Source: Ramlibacter pallidus
GTDB taxonomy: Bacteria; Pseudomonadota; Gammaproteobacteria; Burkholderiales; Burkholderiaceae_C
Assembly (NCBI RefSeq): GCF_015070875.1
Contig: NZ_JADDIV010000004.1
Location: 620,001-684,000 of the forward strand
Direction: 5' to 3'
Length of the DNA: 64,000 nucleotides
The first letter of the stretch is position 1. The number at the start of each line of letters is the position of its first letter. The notes under the pieces were generated by a model. That model was not told the origin of the DNA. It was given only the letters and a program-made list of their open reading frames with translations, and ran no database searches. Of the stretch, positions 45,682 through 53,778 are shown in pieces. Both the position numbers and the translations under genes were made by a program.

Positions 45682-46568
45682 AGCGCCGCGACGTGCGCCG
45701 CCATGCGCTTGCGCATCGCCTCGTCCGGCAGCCGCGTGCGCAGCACGCCGAGGTTCTCGCGCACGTGGTCGACCCGCCGGGTGGCCGGGATCGCGCAGGT
45801 GACCGCCGGGTGGCTGACGACGAACTTCAGCGCGAACTGCGCCCAGCTGGTGCATTCGATCTCCGCGGCCCAGGGCGGCAGCGGGTGGCGCTGCAGGCGG
45901 CGCAGCAACTGTCCCTCCGCGAACGGCCGGTTGGCGAGGACCGCGATGCCGCGATCGGCGGCCAGCGGCAGCAGGCGCGCTTCCGCTTCGCGCTCGACGA
46001 GGGAGTAGGTGAGCTGCACGAAGTCCAGCGGCTGGCCGCGCATCACCTGCTCGAACTCGCGGTGGCGCCGTCCCTCGGAGGTCGTGATGCCGACGTAGCG
46101 GAGCTGCTTGCGCTCCTTCATGGCCTGCAGCAGCGGCAGCTGCCTTTCCCAGGCCAGCAGGTTGTGCACCTGCAGCAGGTCGAAGCGAGGCACCTGCCAG
46201 AGCCCGCGGGACTGCTCCACCTGCGCCGCGCCGTCGGAGGAGGTCCAGACCTTGTCGGCGGAGAACACCCGTTGCTGCCCGCCCAGCGCGCGCAGCGCGT
46301 CGCCGACCACGCCCTGCGAGGACCCGTACATCGGCGACGAGTCGATGACGCGGCCGCCGCCGTCGAGGAAGGCGCGCACGACCTGGGTGCAGGCGGCGCG
46401 GGCCGGCGGATCGTTGCCGACGTTGAAGGTGATCCAGGTGCCGAGCCCGACCCGCGGGATCGCTTCACCCGTCGAGGGGATCGCACGGGTGAGGGCAGGG
46501 CCGGCCTGGCCCAGCGCCGGGCCGGCGGCGGCCGCCGTCGCCCACTGCAGGAGGCTGCGGCGCTTCAT
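45678..46568 (-). CDS. Aldo/keto reductase with a Tat-like signal
   Basis: A 296-residue aldo/keto reductase, apparently exported. The N-terminus MKRRSLLQWATAAAAGPALG has a twin-arginine followed by a hydrophobic stretch, as in Tat substrates. The catalytic tetrad is visible: Asp and Tyr in VIDSSPMYG, Lys in VFSADKVW and His in DLLQVHNLL. An export signal on an NADPH-dependent reductase is unusual. It is co-transcribed with the DUF6064 gene. The substrate is unknown. Confidence 0.88.
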   Translation of the reverse strand: MKRRSLLQWATAAAAGPALGQAGPALTRAIPSTGEAIPRVGLGTWITFNVGNDPPARAACTQVVRAFLDGGGRVIDSSPMYGSSQGVVGDALRALGGQQRVFSADKVWTSSDGAAQVEQSRGLWQVPRFDLLQVHNLLAWERQLPLLQAMKERKQLRYVGITTSEGRRHREFEQVMRGQPLDFVQLTYSLVEREAEARLLPLAADRGIAVLANRPFAEGQLLRRLQRHPLPPWAAEIECTSWAQFALKFVVSHPAVTCAIPATRRVDHVRENLGVLRTRLPDEAMRKRMAAHVAAL

Positions 46569-46629
46569 GCGTCCAGACTAGCACGCGGGCGCGCCGGCTG
46601 GCATAGGATCCGTGCATTGGAGGTGCCCG

Positions 46630-47193
46630 ATGGACCGCAGGACCTGCTGCCGGCTGCTCGCCGGCGTGATCGCCCTTCCGGCCGCGGTGCGCGCCGACGA
46701 CGACCTCTGGGCGCTGCTGCGGCGCGGCGGGCAGGTGGTGATGGTGCGGCACGCGCTGACCGATCCCGGCGTGGGCGACCCGGAGGGCTTCCGGCTCGGC
46801 GACTGCGGCACCCAGCGCAACCTGAGCGAGGCGGGGCGGCGCGAGGCGCAGCGCCTGGGCGAGACCCTCCGTGCGCGGCAGGTCCCGGTGTCCAAGGTCT
46901 ATGCCAGCCCCTGGTGCCGCTGCATCGACACTGCGCGGCTCGCTTTCGGCGAGGCGCCGGAGACGCTGCCGGCGCTCGGCAACATCTTCGGGCGGCGCGA
47001 ACGCGAAGCGCAGCAGGTGGCCGAGTTGAGGAAGCGCCTGCGGACGCCCGCCGCGGGCAACGTGTTCTGGATCTCGCACGGCTCGACCACGCTGGCCCTC
47101 ACCGGCGTGTCGCCCGCCACGGCGGAGATGGTGGTGCTGACGCCGCAGGCCGGCGGCGGCTTCCGCGTTGCCGGCCGGATCGCGCCCGGCTAG
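46630..47193 (+). CDS. Exported histidine-phosphatase family protein
   Basis: A 187-residue phosphoglycerate-mutase-like phosphatase. A short signal peptide (about 1-19, CCRLLAGVIALPAAVRA) is followed by the active-site VVMVRHALTDPG (phospho-accepting His), a second Arg in ASPWCRCIDTARLAF and the second His in WISHGSTTLALTG. GGAGG lies 6 bases before the ATG at 46630. The periplasmic location suggests a role in phosphate or envelope metabolism; the substrate is unknown. It converges on the next gene with overlapping stops. Confidence 0.87.
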   Translation: MDRRTCCRLLAGVIALPAAVRADDDLWALLRRGGQVVMVRHALTDPGVGDPEGFRLGDCGTQRNLSEAGRREAQRLGETLRARQVPVSKVYASPWCRCIDTARLAFGEAPETLPALGNIFGRREREAQQVAELRKRLRTPAAGNVFWISHGSTTLALTGVSPATAEMVVLTPQAGGGFRVAGRIAPG

Positions 47194-47894
47194 TCCACCG
47201 CCGGCTGCGGCGGCTGGAACACCGACCAGCGCCCGTCCTTGAAGAGGTACAGGCCGGAGGAGATGCGCGTCTGGTCGCTGCTGGCGAACAGGGCCGCCGC
47301 GCTGAAGCGCAGCGTGGCGACAGCCACCGCATCGTCCGCCCGCGCGAACACGAGGCCGCGGCGCTTGGGCACGGCGGCGACGATGCCCTCCGGGTAGCGG
47401 CGCAGCTGCTCGAGCCAGAAGTCGCGGTCCAGGAAGTAGCTGCTGTCCAGGTCGGGCGCGTTGCCGTGCACCTGCATCAGCCCGCCGGACCAGGGTTCGG
47501 CCACGGGGTGCCCGTAGCGGCTGCGCAGGTTGTGCACCGCGCGCTGCAACGCCTCTTCCGGCGTGAGCCGCAGGCGGTGCAGGTCCTCGGGCAATGCGCT
47601 CTGCACCTTCTGCTGCCCGTCGAACACCAGGCGCAGGTGCATGTCGCCGAGGTACTGGAACCAGCTCGCCTCGAACTCCACCTCGCGGCCGTCCGGCATG
47701 CGCGCGCTGATCTTGCCGAAGGGGTGCAGTGCCTCGTCCTGCTTGTTGGCGCCGGGGCTTTCGCGCAGCACCACGAGCAGGTTCGACTCCGTCGTCTCGA
47801 ACCGGTCGTGCTCGCGCGGCGTGTCCGCGGCGGGTGCATGCACCGAGACCAGCAGCGCACCGGCGCCGCAGAGGGATCGCAGCCATCGCTTCAT
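47190..47894 (-). CDS. Secreted protein with DUF1444/YtpQ-like C-terminal part
   Basis: A 234-residue exported protein. The signal peptide covers about 1-24 (SLCGAGALLVSVHA-PA). The C-terminal 120 residues (LTPEEALQRAVHNLRSRYG, DSSYFLDRDFWLEQLRRYP, VAAVPKRRGLVFARADD) resemble DUF1444/YtpQ in layout; I am only moderately sure of this. No catalytic residues can be named. It shares a 4-bp overlap with the convergent phosphatase gene. Confidence 0.75.
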   Translation of the reverse strand: MKRWLRSLCGAGALLVSVHAPAADTPREHDRFETTESNLLVVLRESPGANKQDEALHPFGKISARMPDGREVEFEASWFQYLGDMHLRLVFDGQQKVQSALPEDLHRLRLTPEEALQRAVHNLRSRYGHPVAEPWSGGLMQVHGNAPDLDSSYFLDRDFWLEQLRRYPEGIVAAVPKRRGLVFARADDAVAVATLRFSAAALFASSDQTRISSGLYLFKDGRWSVFQPPQPAVD

Positions 47895-48101
47895 GTTTTC
47901 CGTCCTCCGTCCTCGCTGCCATCCTGCGGGGATTGCGACGCGGGCGCAAGCGCGCCCTTCACGCCGCCGCGCGAATCCGCGCGCGGCGTCGGCGCGATGC
48001 AACGCCATTCGTTACCCTTCTTGCCACGCCCCGTGAACTTGTAAGGCCCTCGCTGCGTAGCATCGCAGCTCTTCGCTTCATTCACTCAGAGGACTCGCTT
48101 C

Positions 48102-48641
48102 ATGGCCCTGCAACCGTTTTTCAACAGCAACAGCAACAAGCGCGAGGACAGCTACCCGCGCCCGGGCGCGAGCCCGAATGCCGCCGCCGCCTCGGGCCAG
48201 GTGCCGGCCGCTGCTGCCGCCACGCCGCAACCCGCGGCACCCGTGGTGACCTCCAAGGAAGGCGAGAGCAAGCTGACCGTCGGCCCGAACATCAAGCTCA
48301 AGGGCGTGGAGATCACCGATTGCGATACGCTGGTGGTCGAAGGCTCGGTGGAAGCGACGATGGATTCGCGCGTGATCCAGATCTCCGAGCGCGGCGCCTT
48401 CAAGGGCTCCGCCGAGATCGATGTCGCCGAGATCCGCGGCCTGTTCGAAGGCAACCTCACGGTGCGCCAGAAGCTGGTGATCTACGCCACCGGCAAGGTC
48501 ACGGGCAAGGTGCGCTACGGCAAGGTGGTGATCGAGGAGGGCGGCCAGCTCTCCGGCGAGATCGAGGCCGGCATCTCCGGCGCGCCTTCCACCGCACGTC
48601 CGGCCGCGGCCGGCGCGCGTCCGCTGCAGCAGGTGCAGTGA
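48102..48641 (+). CDS. Bactofilin family cytoskeletal protein
   Basis: A 179-residue bactofilin that polymerises without nucleotide. The first 60 residues are a disordered Ala/Pro-rich tail. The core (about 62-155) is a run of short beta-helix turns: LTVGPNIKLKGVEITDCDTL, VVEGSVEATMDSRVIQISER, GAFKGSAEIDVAEIRGLFEG. AGAGGA lies 8 bases before the ATG. Bactofilins position cell-wall enzymes or polar structures. It is monocistronic. Confidence 0.93.
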   Translation: MALQPFFNSNSNKREDSYPRPGASPNAAAASGQVPAAAAATPQPAAPVVTSKEGESKLTVGPNIKLKGVEITDCDTLVVEGSVEATMDSRVIQISERGAFKGSAEIDVAEIRGLFEGNLTVRQKLVIYATGKVTGKVRYGKVVIEEGGQLSGEIEAGISGAPSTARPAAAGARPLQQVQ

Positions 48642-48652
48642 AGCCGCGTCCT

Positions 48653-48668
48653 CCCCGCGCGGGCGGGG
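48653..48668. repeat. Degenerate single copy of the dRS3/REP-like element
   Basis: CCCCGC-GCGG-GCGGGG followed by ATGG lies between the bactofilin stop and the convergent isomerase stop. It matches one arm of the composite repeat at 10598-10696. Confidence 0.6.
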
Positions 48669-48675
48669 ATGGCGT

Positions 48676-49554
48676 TCAGACGGCGGTCCGGTGCCGCGCG
48701 ATGCAGGTGTCCAGCACTTCCTCGTGCGGCCGCTGCCACCAGTTCCCGGTGGAGAAGATCTCCACCTCGCTGTAGCCGGCGAAGCCCTGGGCCTCGACCC
48801 AGCCGCGCATCTGCGGCAGGTCGATCACGCCGTCGCCCATCATCCCGCGGTCGTTCAGCAGGTCGGTCGTGGGCGTGAGCCAGTCGCAGACGTGGAAGGC
48901 CAGCAGCCGTTCCTTGCCCGCCCGGGCGATCTGCTCCTGCAGCTTCGGGTCCCACCACACGTGGTACGCGTCCACCGCGACGCCCAGTGCGCCGGTCTTC
49001 CCCGGGTCGAGGGCATCGCAGACGTCCAGCGCCTGCTCCAGCGTGTTGATGCAGGCGCGGTCGGCCGCGTACATCGGGTGCAGCGGTTCGATGGCGAGCG
49101 GCATGCGCGCCTGCTTCGCGTAGTCCAGCAATTCGGCGATGCCATCGCGCACCTGCGTGCGGGACAGCGCGATGTCCTTGTGCGCCGGCCGGCCCTGCAG
49201 CGCGCCCGGCAGGCCGCCGACCACCAGCACGAGGCAGGCGGCGTTCAGCTCGGACGCTTCATCGACCGCGCGGCGGTTGTCGTCGCGTGCCGCCTTCAGG
49301 CCCGCCGCGTCCGCCGCGGGGAACATGCCGCCGCGGCAGTAGCCGGAGAGTTCCAGGCCGTGGGTGCGCACCAGTTTCGACACGTTCGCCAGGCCCGCGG
49401 CGGCCACCTGGTCGCGCCAGGGCGAGATCGCGCGGATGCCCTTGCGGACACAGGCCTCGATGATGTCCGGCAACGGCAGGTCGACGCCTCCGCTCTTGCG
49501 CACCGTGGCCGTGTTGATCGACAGCCATCGGTGGTCCCGCGAGTAGTCCCGCAT
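48676..49554 (-). CDS. Sugar phosphate isomerase/epimerase family protein (TIM barrel)
   Basis: A 292-residue xylose-isomerase-like TIM-barrel protein. Metal-site segments include PLAIEPLHPMYAADRA (Glu), GVAVDAYHVWWDPKL (Asp, His), LLAFHVCDW (His) and GYSEVEIF (Glu), so a divalent metal centre is likely. It is the last gene of a four-gene minus-strand operon (Bug receptor, Gfo/Idh/MocA dehydrogenase, DUF993 aldolase, this gene), only 2 bp after the DUF993 stop. It probably interconverts a sugar or sugar-acid intermediate; the exact reaction is unknown. Confidence 0.9.
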   Translation of the reverse strand: MRDYSRDHRWLSINTATVRKSGGVDLPLPDIIEACVRKGIRAISPWRDQVAAAGLANVSKLVRTHGLELSGYCRGGMFPAADAAGLKAARDDNRRAVDEASELNAACLVLVVGGLPGALQGRPAHKDIALSRTQVRDGIAELLDYAKQARMPLAIEPLHPMYAADRACINTLEQALDVCDALDPGKTGALGVAVDAYHVWWDPKLQEQIARAGKERLLAFHVCDWLTPTTDLLNDRGMMGDGVIDLPQMRGWVEAQGFAGYSEVEIFSTGNWWQRPHEEVLDTCIARHRTAV

Positions 49555-49556
49555 GC

Positions 49557-50741
49557 TCACTCCACCCCGTGCAGCGCCAGCACCGTCTTCATGCGGCGCA
49601 CGGCGAGGTCCGGCTGCTCCAGCAGGTTGGCGGCGTCGGCCAGGCGGAACAGTTCGGCCAGGTGCGGCAGGCTGCGCGTGCTCTGCTGGCCGCCGACCAT
49701 GGTGAAGTGGGATTGGTGGCCGTTGAGCCAGGCCATGAACACCACGCCCGTCTTGTAGAAGCGCGTGGGCGCCGCGAAGATGTGGCGCGAGAGAGGCACG
49801 GTGGGGCCGAGGATCGCGTGGAACCTGTCGATGTTGCCCTGGGCCAGCTCGCCGAGCGCGGCGCTCGCCGCCGGTGCGATGGCATCGAAGATCCCGAGCA
49901 GCGCGTCGCTCTTGCCATGCGTGGGTGCGCGGCCGAATCCATCGCCGGCGATCAGCTCCGCGTAGTTGAAGTCGTCGCCCGTGTACATCCGCACGCCCGC
50001 GGGCAGGCGGCGGCGCATGGCGATCTCCTTGTCCTTGTCCAGCAGCGAGATCTTGATGCCGTCCACCTTGGACGCGTGGGCGGCGATGATGCCGACCGCC
50101 GTGTCCATCGCCGCGTCGACGTCCGGCGTGCCCCAGTAGCCCGCCAGCGCCGGGTCGAACATGTCGCCGAGCCAGTGCAGGATGACCGGCTGCTGCGCTT
50201 GGGACAGGATGCGCCCGTAGACCTTCTCGTAGTCCGCCGGCGAACGGGCCACGCGGGCCAGGGCACGGCTGGCCATGACGATCAGCTTGCCACCGAGCTT
50301 CTCGATGGCAGCCATCTGTTCCTCGTAGGCCCGGATCACGTCGTCCACCGAACGCGCGTTCTCGGGCGCCAGGTGGTCCGTGCCGCAGCCGGAGGCCACG
50401 AGCGCGCCGGGCACGTCGCGCGCCGCATCGAGCGAGCGGCGGACCAGTTCCAGCGAGGTCGGCCAGTCCAGGCCCATGCCGCGCTGCGCCGTGTCCATCG
50501 CTTCGGCGACGCCCAGGCCCAGCGACCACAGGCGCTGCCGGTAGGCGATGGTCGTGTCCCAGTCGATCGCGGCCTGCAGCCACGGATCGACCGGCGCCAG
50601 CGGGTCGGCGACGACGTGCGCCGCCGAATACGCGATGCGGTTGAACTTCACGCCCGCGGCGGGCTTCACGGGCGTGGTGCCGCGCAGCGTGTAGGTCTCC
50701 AGCGCGCCGCCGGCGCTGGGCAATTTCAGCGAGAGGGTCAT
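49557..50741 (-). CDS. DUF993 protein (dihydrodipicolinate synthase-like aldolase fold)
   Basis: A 394-residue protein of the DUF993 family, which has the DapA TIM-barrel fold. LIVMASRALARVARSPADYEKVY and VILHWLGDMFDPALAGYWG are typical, and the conserved GIKISLLDKDKEI segment includes the Lys expected for Schiff-base chemistry. A retro-aldol or hydratase step on a sugar acid is the likely reaction. It lies between the dehydrogenase and the isomerase genes; a mobile repeat (50757-50842) interrupts the gap to the upstream gene. Confidence 0.9.
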   Translation of the reverse strand: MTLSLKLPSAGGALETYTLRGTTPVKPAAGVKFNRIAYSAAHVVADPLAPVDPWLQAAIDWDTTIAYRQRLWSLGLGVAEAMDTAQRGMGLDWPTSLELVRRSLDAARDVPGALVASGCGTDHLAPENARSVDDVIRAYEEQMAAIEKLGGKLIVMASRALARVARSPADYEKVYGRILSQAQQPVILHWLGDMFDPALAGYWGTPDVDAAMDTAVGIIAAHASKVDGIKISLLDKDKEIAMRRRLPAGVRMYTGDDFNYAELIAGDGFGRAPTHGKSDALLGIFDAIAPAASAALGELAQGNIDRFHAILGPTVPLSRHIFAAPTRFYKTGVVFMAWLNGHQSHFTMVGGQQSTRSLPHLAELFRLADAANLLEQPDLAVRRMKTVLALHGVE

Positions 50742-50756
50742 CTTGGTCTCCAGTCC

Positions 50757-50842
50757 AGTGCCACCGCGGAACCGGCTTTGCCGGGCCGCTGGTGGCGCCC
50801 CCTTGAGGGGGAGGCGCCGTAGGCGCTTCGGGGGTGGGTCAG
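50757..50842. repeat. Comamonad-type intergenic repeat
   Basis: This unit, with core GGCGCCCCCTTGAGGGGGAG and a following GGCGCCGTAGGCGCTTCGGG, ends in GGGTGGGTCA. It has nested palindromes (CCCCCTTGAGGGGG; GGCGCCgtaGGCGC) and is of a kind found scattered between genes in Comamonadaceae. Its right edge forms the TGA stop of the Gfo/Idh/MocA gene (minus strand). Confidence 0.75.
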
Positions 50843-52002
50843 ATATTCAGGGGTGGGACGTCGACGAAGCGGCGTTCCTTCCAGCTTTGCAGCGCGGCTT
50901 CCACCAGCTGCACGCCCTTGGCGCCTTCCGGCAGCGTCCACTTGTACGGGGCATCCTCCACCACGTGGCGGATGAAGTGCTCCCACTGGATCTTGAAGCC
51001 GTTGTCGTAGAACTCCGTGTCCGGCACTTCCTGCCACTGCTCGGAGAAGTTCATCGTGTTCTTCACGTCCGGGTTCCAGACGGGACGCGGCGTGTTGACG
51101 CGGCTCTGCGCCTTGCAGCCGGTCAGCGTCGCAACCGCGGAGCCGTGCGTGCCGTCGACGTGGAAGGTGACCAGGTCTTCGCGGTTCACGCGCGTCGCCC
51201 ACGACATGTTCAGCTGGGCGACGACCGGCTCGCCGTTGTGGCCCACCAGTTCGGCGATGGCATAGGCCGCGTCGTCGGCGGTCGCCGTGTACGGCTTGCC
51301 CTGCTCGTCCCAGCGCTGCGGGATGTGCGTGGCGCCCAGGCAGGAGATCGACTTGACTTCGCCGAACAGGTTGTCCAGCACGTACCGCCAGTGGCACATC
51401 ATGTCCAGGATCATCCCGCCGCCGTCCTCGGCGCGGTAGTTCCAGCTGGGGCGCTGGATCGGCTGCAGGTCGCCCTCGAACACCCAGTAGCCAAACTCCA
51501 GGCGCAACGACAGCATGCGGCCGAAGAAGCCGGCGCGGCGCAGCATGTCGAGCTTGCGCAGCCCGGGCAGGAACAGCTTGTCCTGCACCGCGCCGTGCTT
51601 CAGGCCCGACTTGTTCGCGGTCTCGGCGATCTGCAGCGCTTCGGCCAGGGTGGTCGCGATGGGCTTCTCGCAGTACACGTGCTTGCCGGCGCGCAGCGCC
51701 TTGGCCAGCAGCGTCGGGCGCATCTGCGTCGTGCCGGCGTCGAAGAAGACGGTGTCGTCCTTGCTCTCCAGCGCGCGGTCGAGGTCGGTGCCCCAGCGCT
51801 CGATCTTGTGGGCGCGGGCCAGTGCCTCGATCTTCTCGGCGTTGCGGCCGATCAGGATCGGGTCCGGCATCACCTTGTCGCCGTTGGAGAGCGTGACGCC
51901 GCCCTGGTTGCGGATCGCCACGATGGAGCGGATCAGGTGCTGGTTCATGCCCATGCGTCCGGTGACGCCGTGCATGATGATCCCGAGACGTTGGGTTGCC
52001 AT
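50839..52002 (-). CDS. Gfo/Idh/MocA-family oxidoreductase
   Basis: A 387-residue NAD(P)-dependent sugar or polyol dehydrogenase. The N-terminal Rossmann part (about 1-135) includes IIMHGVTGRMGMNQHLIR and the signature CEKPIATTLAEALQIAE with the catalytic Lys. The C-terminal substrate domain has GGMILDMMCHWRYVLD. Many relatives oxidise inositols, glycosides or sugar acids. It is the second gene of the operon behind the Bug receptor (18-bp gap). The stop codon is supplied by a repeat element. Confidence 0.92.
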   Translation of the reverse strand: MATQRLGIIMHGVTGRMGMNQHLIRSIVAIRNQGGVTLSNGDKVMPDPILIGRNAEKIEALARAHKIERWGTDLDRALESKDDTVFFDAGTTQMRPTLLAKALRAGKHVYCEKPIATTLAEALQIAETANKSGLKHGAVQDKLFLPGLRKLDMLRRAGFFGRMLSLRLEFGYWVFEGDLQPIQRPSWNYRAEDGGGMILDMMCHWRYVLDNLFGEVKSISCLGATHIPQRWDEQGKPYTATADDAAYAIAELVGHNGEPVVAQLNMSWATRVNREDLVTFHVDGTHGSAVATLTGCKAQSRVNTPRPVWNPDVKNTMNFSEQWQEVPDTEFYDNGFKIQWEHFIRHVVEDAPYKWTLPEGAKGVQLVEAALQSWKERRFVDVPPLNI

Positions 52003-52020
52003 GGGTACTTCCTGTGGGGC

Positions 52021-52995
52021 TTAGTTCTGCACTTGGAGGCCGGCGGCCTTCACGAGGGCAGCGTTGCTCTTGATTTCGTCGCGGATGTAGGCGTCGAAGG
52101 CGGCCGGCTCGAGCGTCCAGGCGTCAGCGCCCAGGGTCACGAAGCGCTGCTTGACCTCGGGGTCCGCCAGCGCCTTGGCGACTTCGTCCTGCAGGCGGTT
52201 GACGATCGCGGCGGGCGTCTTGGCCGGCGCGAACATGCCGATCCAGAAATTGAACTCGGAGCCGGGCACGCCGGCTTCGGCGGTGGTCGGGACCTGGGGC
52301 AGGGCGGCGGCGCGGCGCGGCGAGCCCACGGCCAGCGGCAGCAGCTGGCCGTTGCGGATCTGGCCGATCACCGGCGCGATGGGCGAGAAGTAGTAGTCCA
52401 CGCGGCCGGCGATCACCTCGGTGACGGCTTCGGCGGAACCCTTGAAGGGAATGTTCTGCGCGTCGATCTTCGCGGCCAGCTTGAACTTCTCGGCGTTGAG
52501 GTGGGTGGCGCTGCCCTGGCCGGCCGAGGCGAAGTTCAGCTTGCCCGGGTTGGCCTTGCCGTAGGCCAGCAGCTCCTGCAGCGTCTTGATGTTCTTGGCG
52601 GGCGAGATCACCAGCACGTTCGGCGTGGAGGAGATCGGCGTGATCGGCGTGAAGTCGGCGACCGTGTCGAAGGGCAGCTTGGCGAAGGTGTGCGGGCTGA
52701 CCGTGTGCGACGACGAGTGGATCATGATCGTGTAGCCGTCCGGCGCGGCCTGCGCGACGGCGGCCTGCCCGATCGTGCCGCTGGCACCGCCGCGGTTTTC
52801 CACCACCAGCTGCTGGCCCATGCTCTGGCCCATCTTGTCGGAGATGGCGCGCGCGATGATGTCCGTGGTGCTGCCCGTCGGGAAGGGCACGATCACGCGG
52901 ATCGGCTTGTTCGGGTAGGCGGACTGCGCCGAGGCCGCGAAGGGCAGGGCGAGCGCGGCGGCGAGGCTGAGGGCGAGGGTGCGGCGAGTGAACAC
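52021..52995 (-). CDS. Bug-family (TctC) periplasmic solute-binding protein
   Basis: A 324-residue receptor with a signal peptide (about 1-23, LAAALALPFAASA-QS), then PIRVIVPFPTGSTTDIIARAI, VVENRGGASGTIGQAAV and FSPIAPVIGQIRNGQLLPL. It is the first gene of the catabolic operon and lies 26 bp downstream of a 22-bp palindrome (53021-53042) that is the likely TetR operator. The ligand is presumably the sugar-like compound processed by the downstream enzymes. No TctAB genes are present. Confidence 0.93.
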   Translation of the reverse strand: MFTRRTLALSLAAALALPFAASAQSAYPNKPIRVIVPFPTGSTTDIIARAISDKMGQSMGQQLVVENRGGASGTIGQAAVAQAAPDGYTIMIHSSSHTVSPHTFAKLPFDTVADFTPITPISSTPNVLVISPAKNIKTLQELLAYGKANPGKLNFASAGQGSATHLNAEKFKLAAKIDAQNIPFKGSAEAVTEVIAGRVDYYFSPIAPVIGQIRNGQLLPLAVGSPRRAAALPQVPTTAEAGVPGSEFNFWIGMFAPAKTPAAIVNRLQDEVAKALADPEVKQRFVTLGADAWTLEPAAFDAYIRDEIKSNAALVKAAGLQVQN

Positions 52996-53020
52996 GGGTT
53001 GTCTCCTGTGCGGGGTTGGT

Positions 53021-53042
53021 TAATTCACTATCTGGTGAATTA
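53021..53042. promoter_or_regulatory. TetR operator candidate, site 1 (catabolic operon)
   Basis: TAATTCAC-TATCTG-GTGAATTA is a perfect inverted repeat with 8-bp arms, 26 bp upstream of the Bug receptor start. A near-identical site (53746-53767) lies at the TetR gene. Confidence 0.75.
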
Positions 53043-53087
53043 TAGGGCGCTCGCCGGCGCTGGCAAGCCCATCCGGCCGGCGCGCGA

Positions 53088-53738
53088 TCAGGCGTGCAGC
53101 AGGTAGCCCAGGATCACGTCCGTCATGTGCGACAGGCGTTCGCTGCGGGCCTTGGGCGTGAGCAGGTCGCGGCCGAAGATGGCCGACAGCGTGTGGCTGT
53201 TGGAGAGGTAGAAATACGCGAGGCCCGCGATCGACACGTACAGCTGCACCGGGTCGACGCCGCCGCGGAAGGTGCCTTCGCGGCGGCCGCGCTCCAGCAC
53301 GGCCGCGAGCGTGTCCACCAGCGGCGAGTTGAGCTCCTGCGCCCGGCGCGACTCGACGAGGTGGCGGCCCTTGTGCAGGTTCGCGCTGTTCAGCAGCGTC
53401 ATGAACTCGGGGTGCGCGAGGTAGTAGTTCCAGGTGAACTCGATGAGGCGGCGCACCGCCGTCGCCGGCTCGAGCTCGGTCAGGTGCAGCTGCATCTCCT
53501 GCTCGCGGATGTCGCGGTAGGCCTGCTCCAGCACCGCCTGGAACAGCTTCTCCTTGTCCTCGAAGTAGTAGTAGATCAGCCGCTTGTTGAGGCCCGCCCG
53601 CTCCGCGATGCGGTCCATGCGCGCGCCGCCCAGCCCGAACTCGGCGAACTCGTCGCGGGCCGCGGCTAAGATGGTGCCCTGCGACCGGTCGGCATCGCGC
53701 AGGCGCTCCTCGCTGGCAGGGCTGGGGTCTCGGGCCAT
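53088..53738 (-). CDS. TetR-family transcriptional regulator
   Basis: A 216-residue repressor. The N-terminal HTH (about 15-65) has AARDEFAEFGLGGARMDRIA and AGLNKRLIYYYFEDKEKL. The C-terminal ligand-binding domain is all-helical. The ATG at 53738 is preferred because a GTG at 53753 lies inside the operator (53746-53767) and lacks a ribosome-binding site. It is transcribed in the same direction as the Bug-Gfo-DUF993-isomerase operon and divergent from the ThDP enzyme gene. Matching palindromes ahead of both units identify its probable targets. Confidence 0.92.
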   Translation of the reverse strand: MARDPSPASEERLRDADRSQGTILAAARDEFAEFGLGGARMDRIAERAGLNKRLIYYYFEDKEKLFQAVLEQAYRDIREQEMQLHLTELEPATAVRRLIEFTWNYYLAHPEFMTLLNSANLHKGRHLVESRRAQELNSPLVDTLAAVLERGRREGTFRGGVDPVQLYVSIAGLAYFYLSNSHTLSAIFGRDLLTPKARSERLSHMTDVILGYLLHA

Positions 53739-53745
53739 GTCCTGA

Positions 53746-53767
53746 TAATTCACGTTTCAGTTAATTA
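53746..53767. promoter_or_regulatory. TetR operator candidate, site 2 (tetR and ThDP enzyme gene)
   Basis: TAATTCAC-GTTTCA-GTTAATTA matches site 1 with one changed base in the arms. It fills the gap between the divergent tetR and ThDP enzyme genes, overlapping a minus-strand TTGACT/AATTAT promoter (17-bp spacing). Confidence 0.75.
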
Positions 53768-53778
53768 AGTCAAGCACC

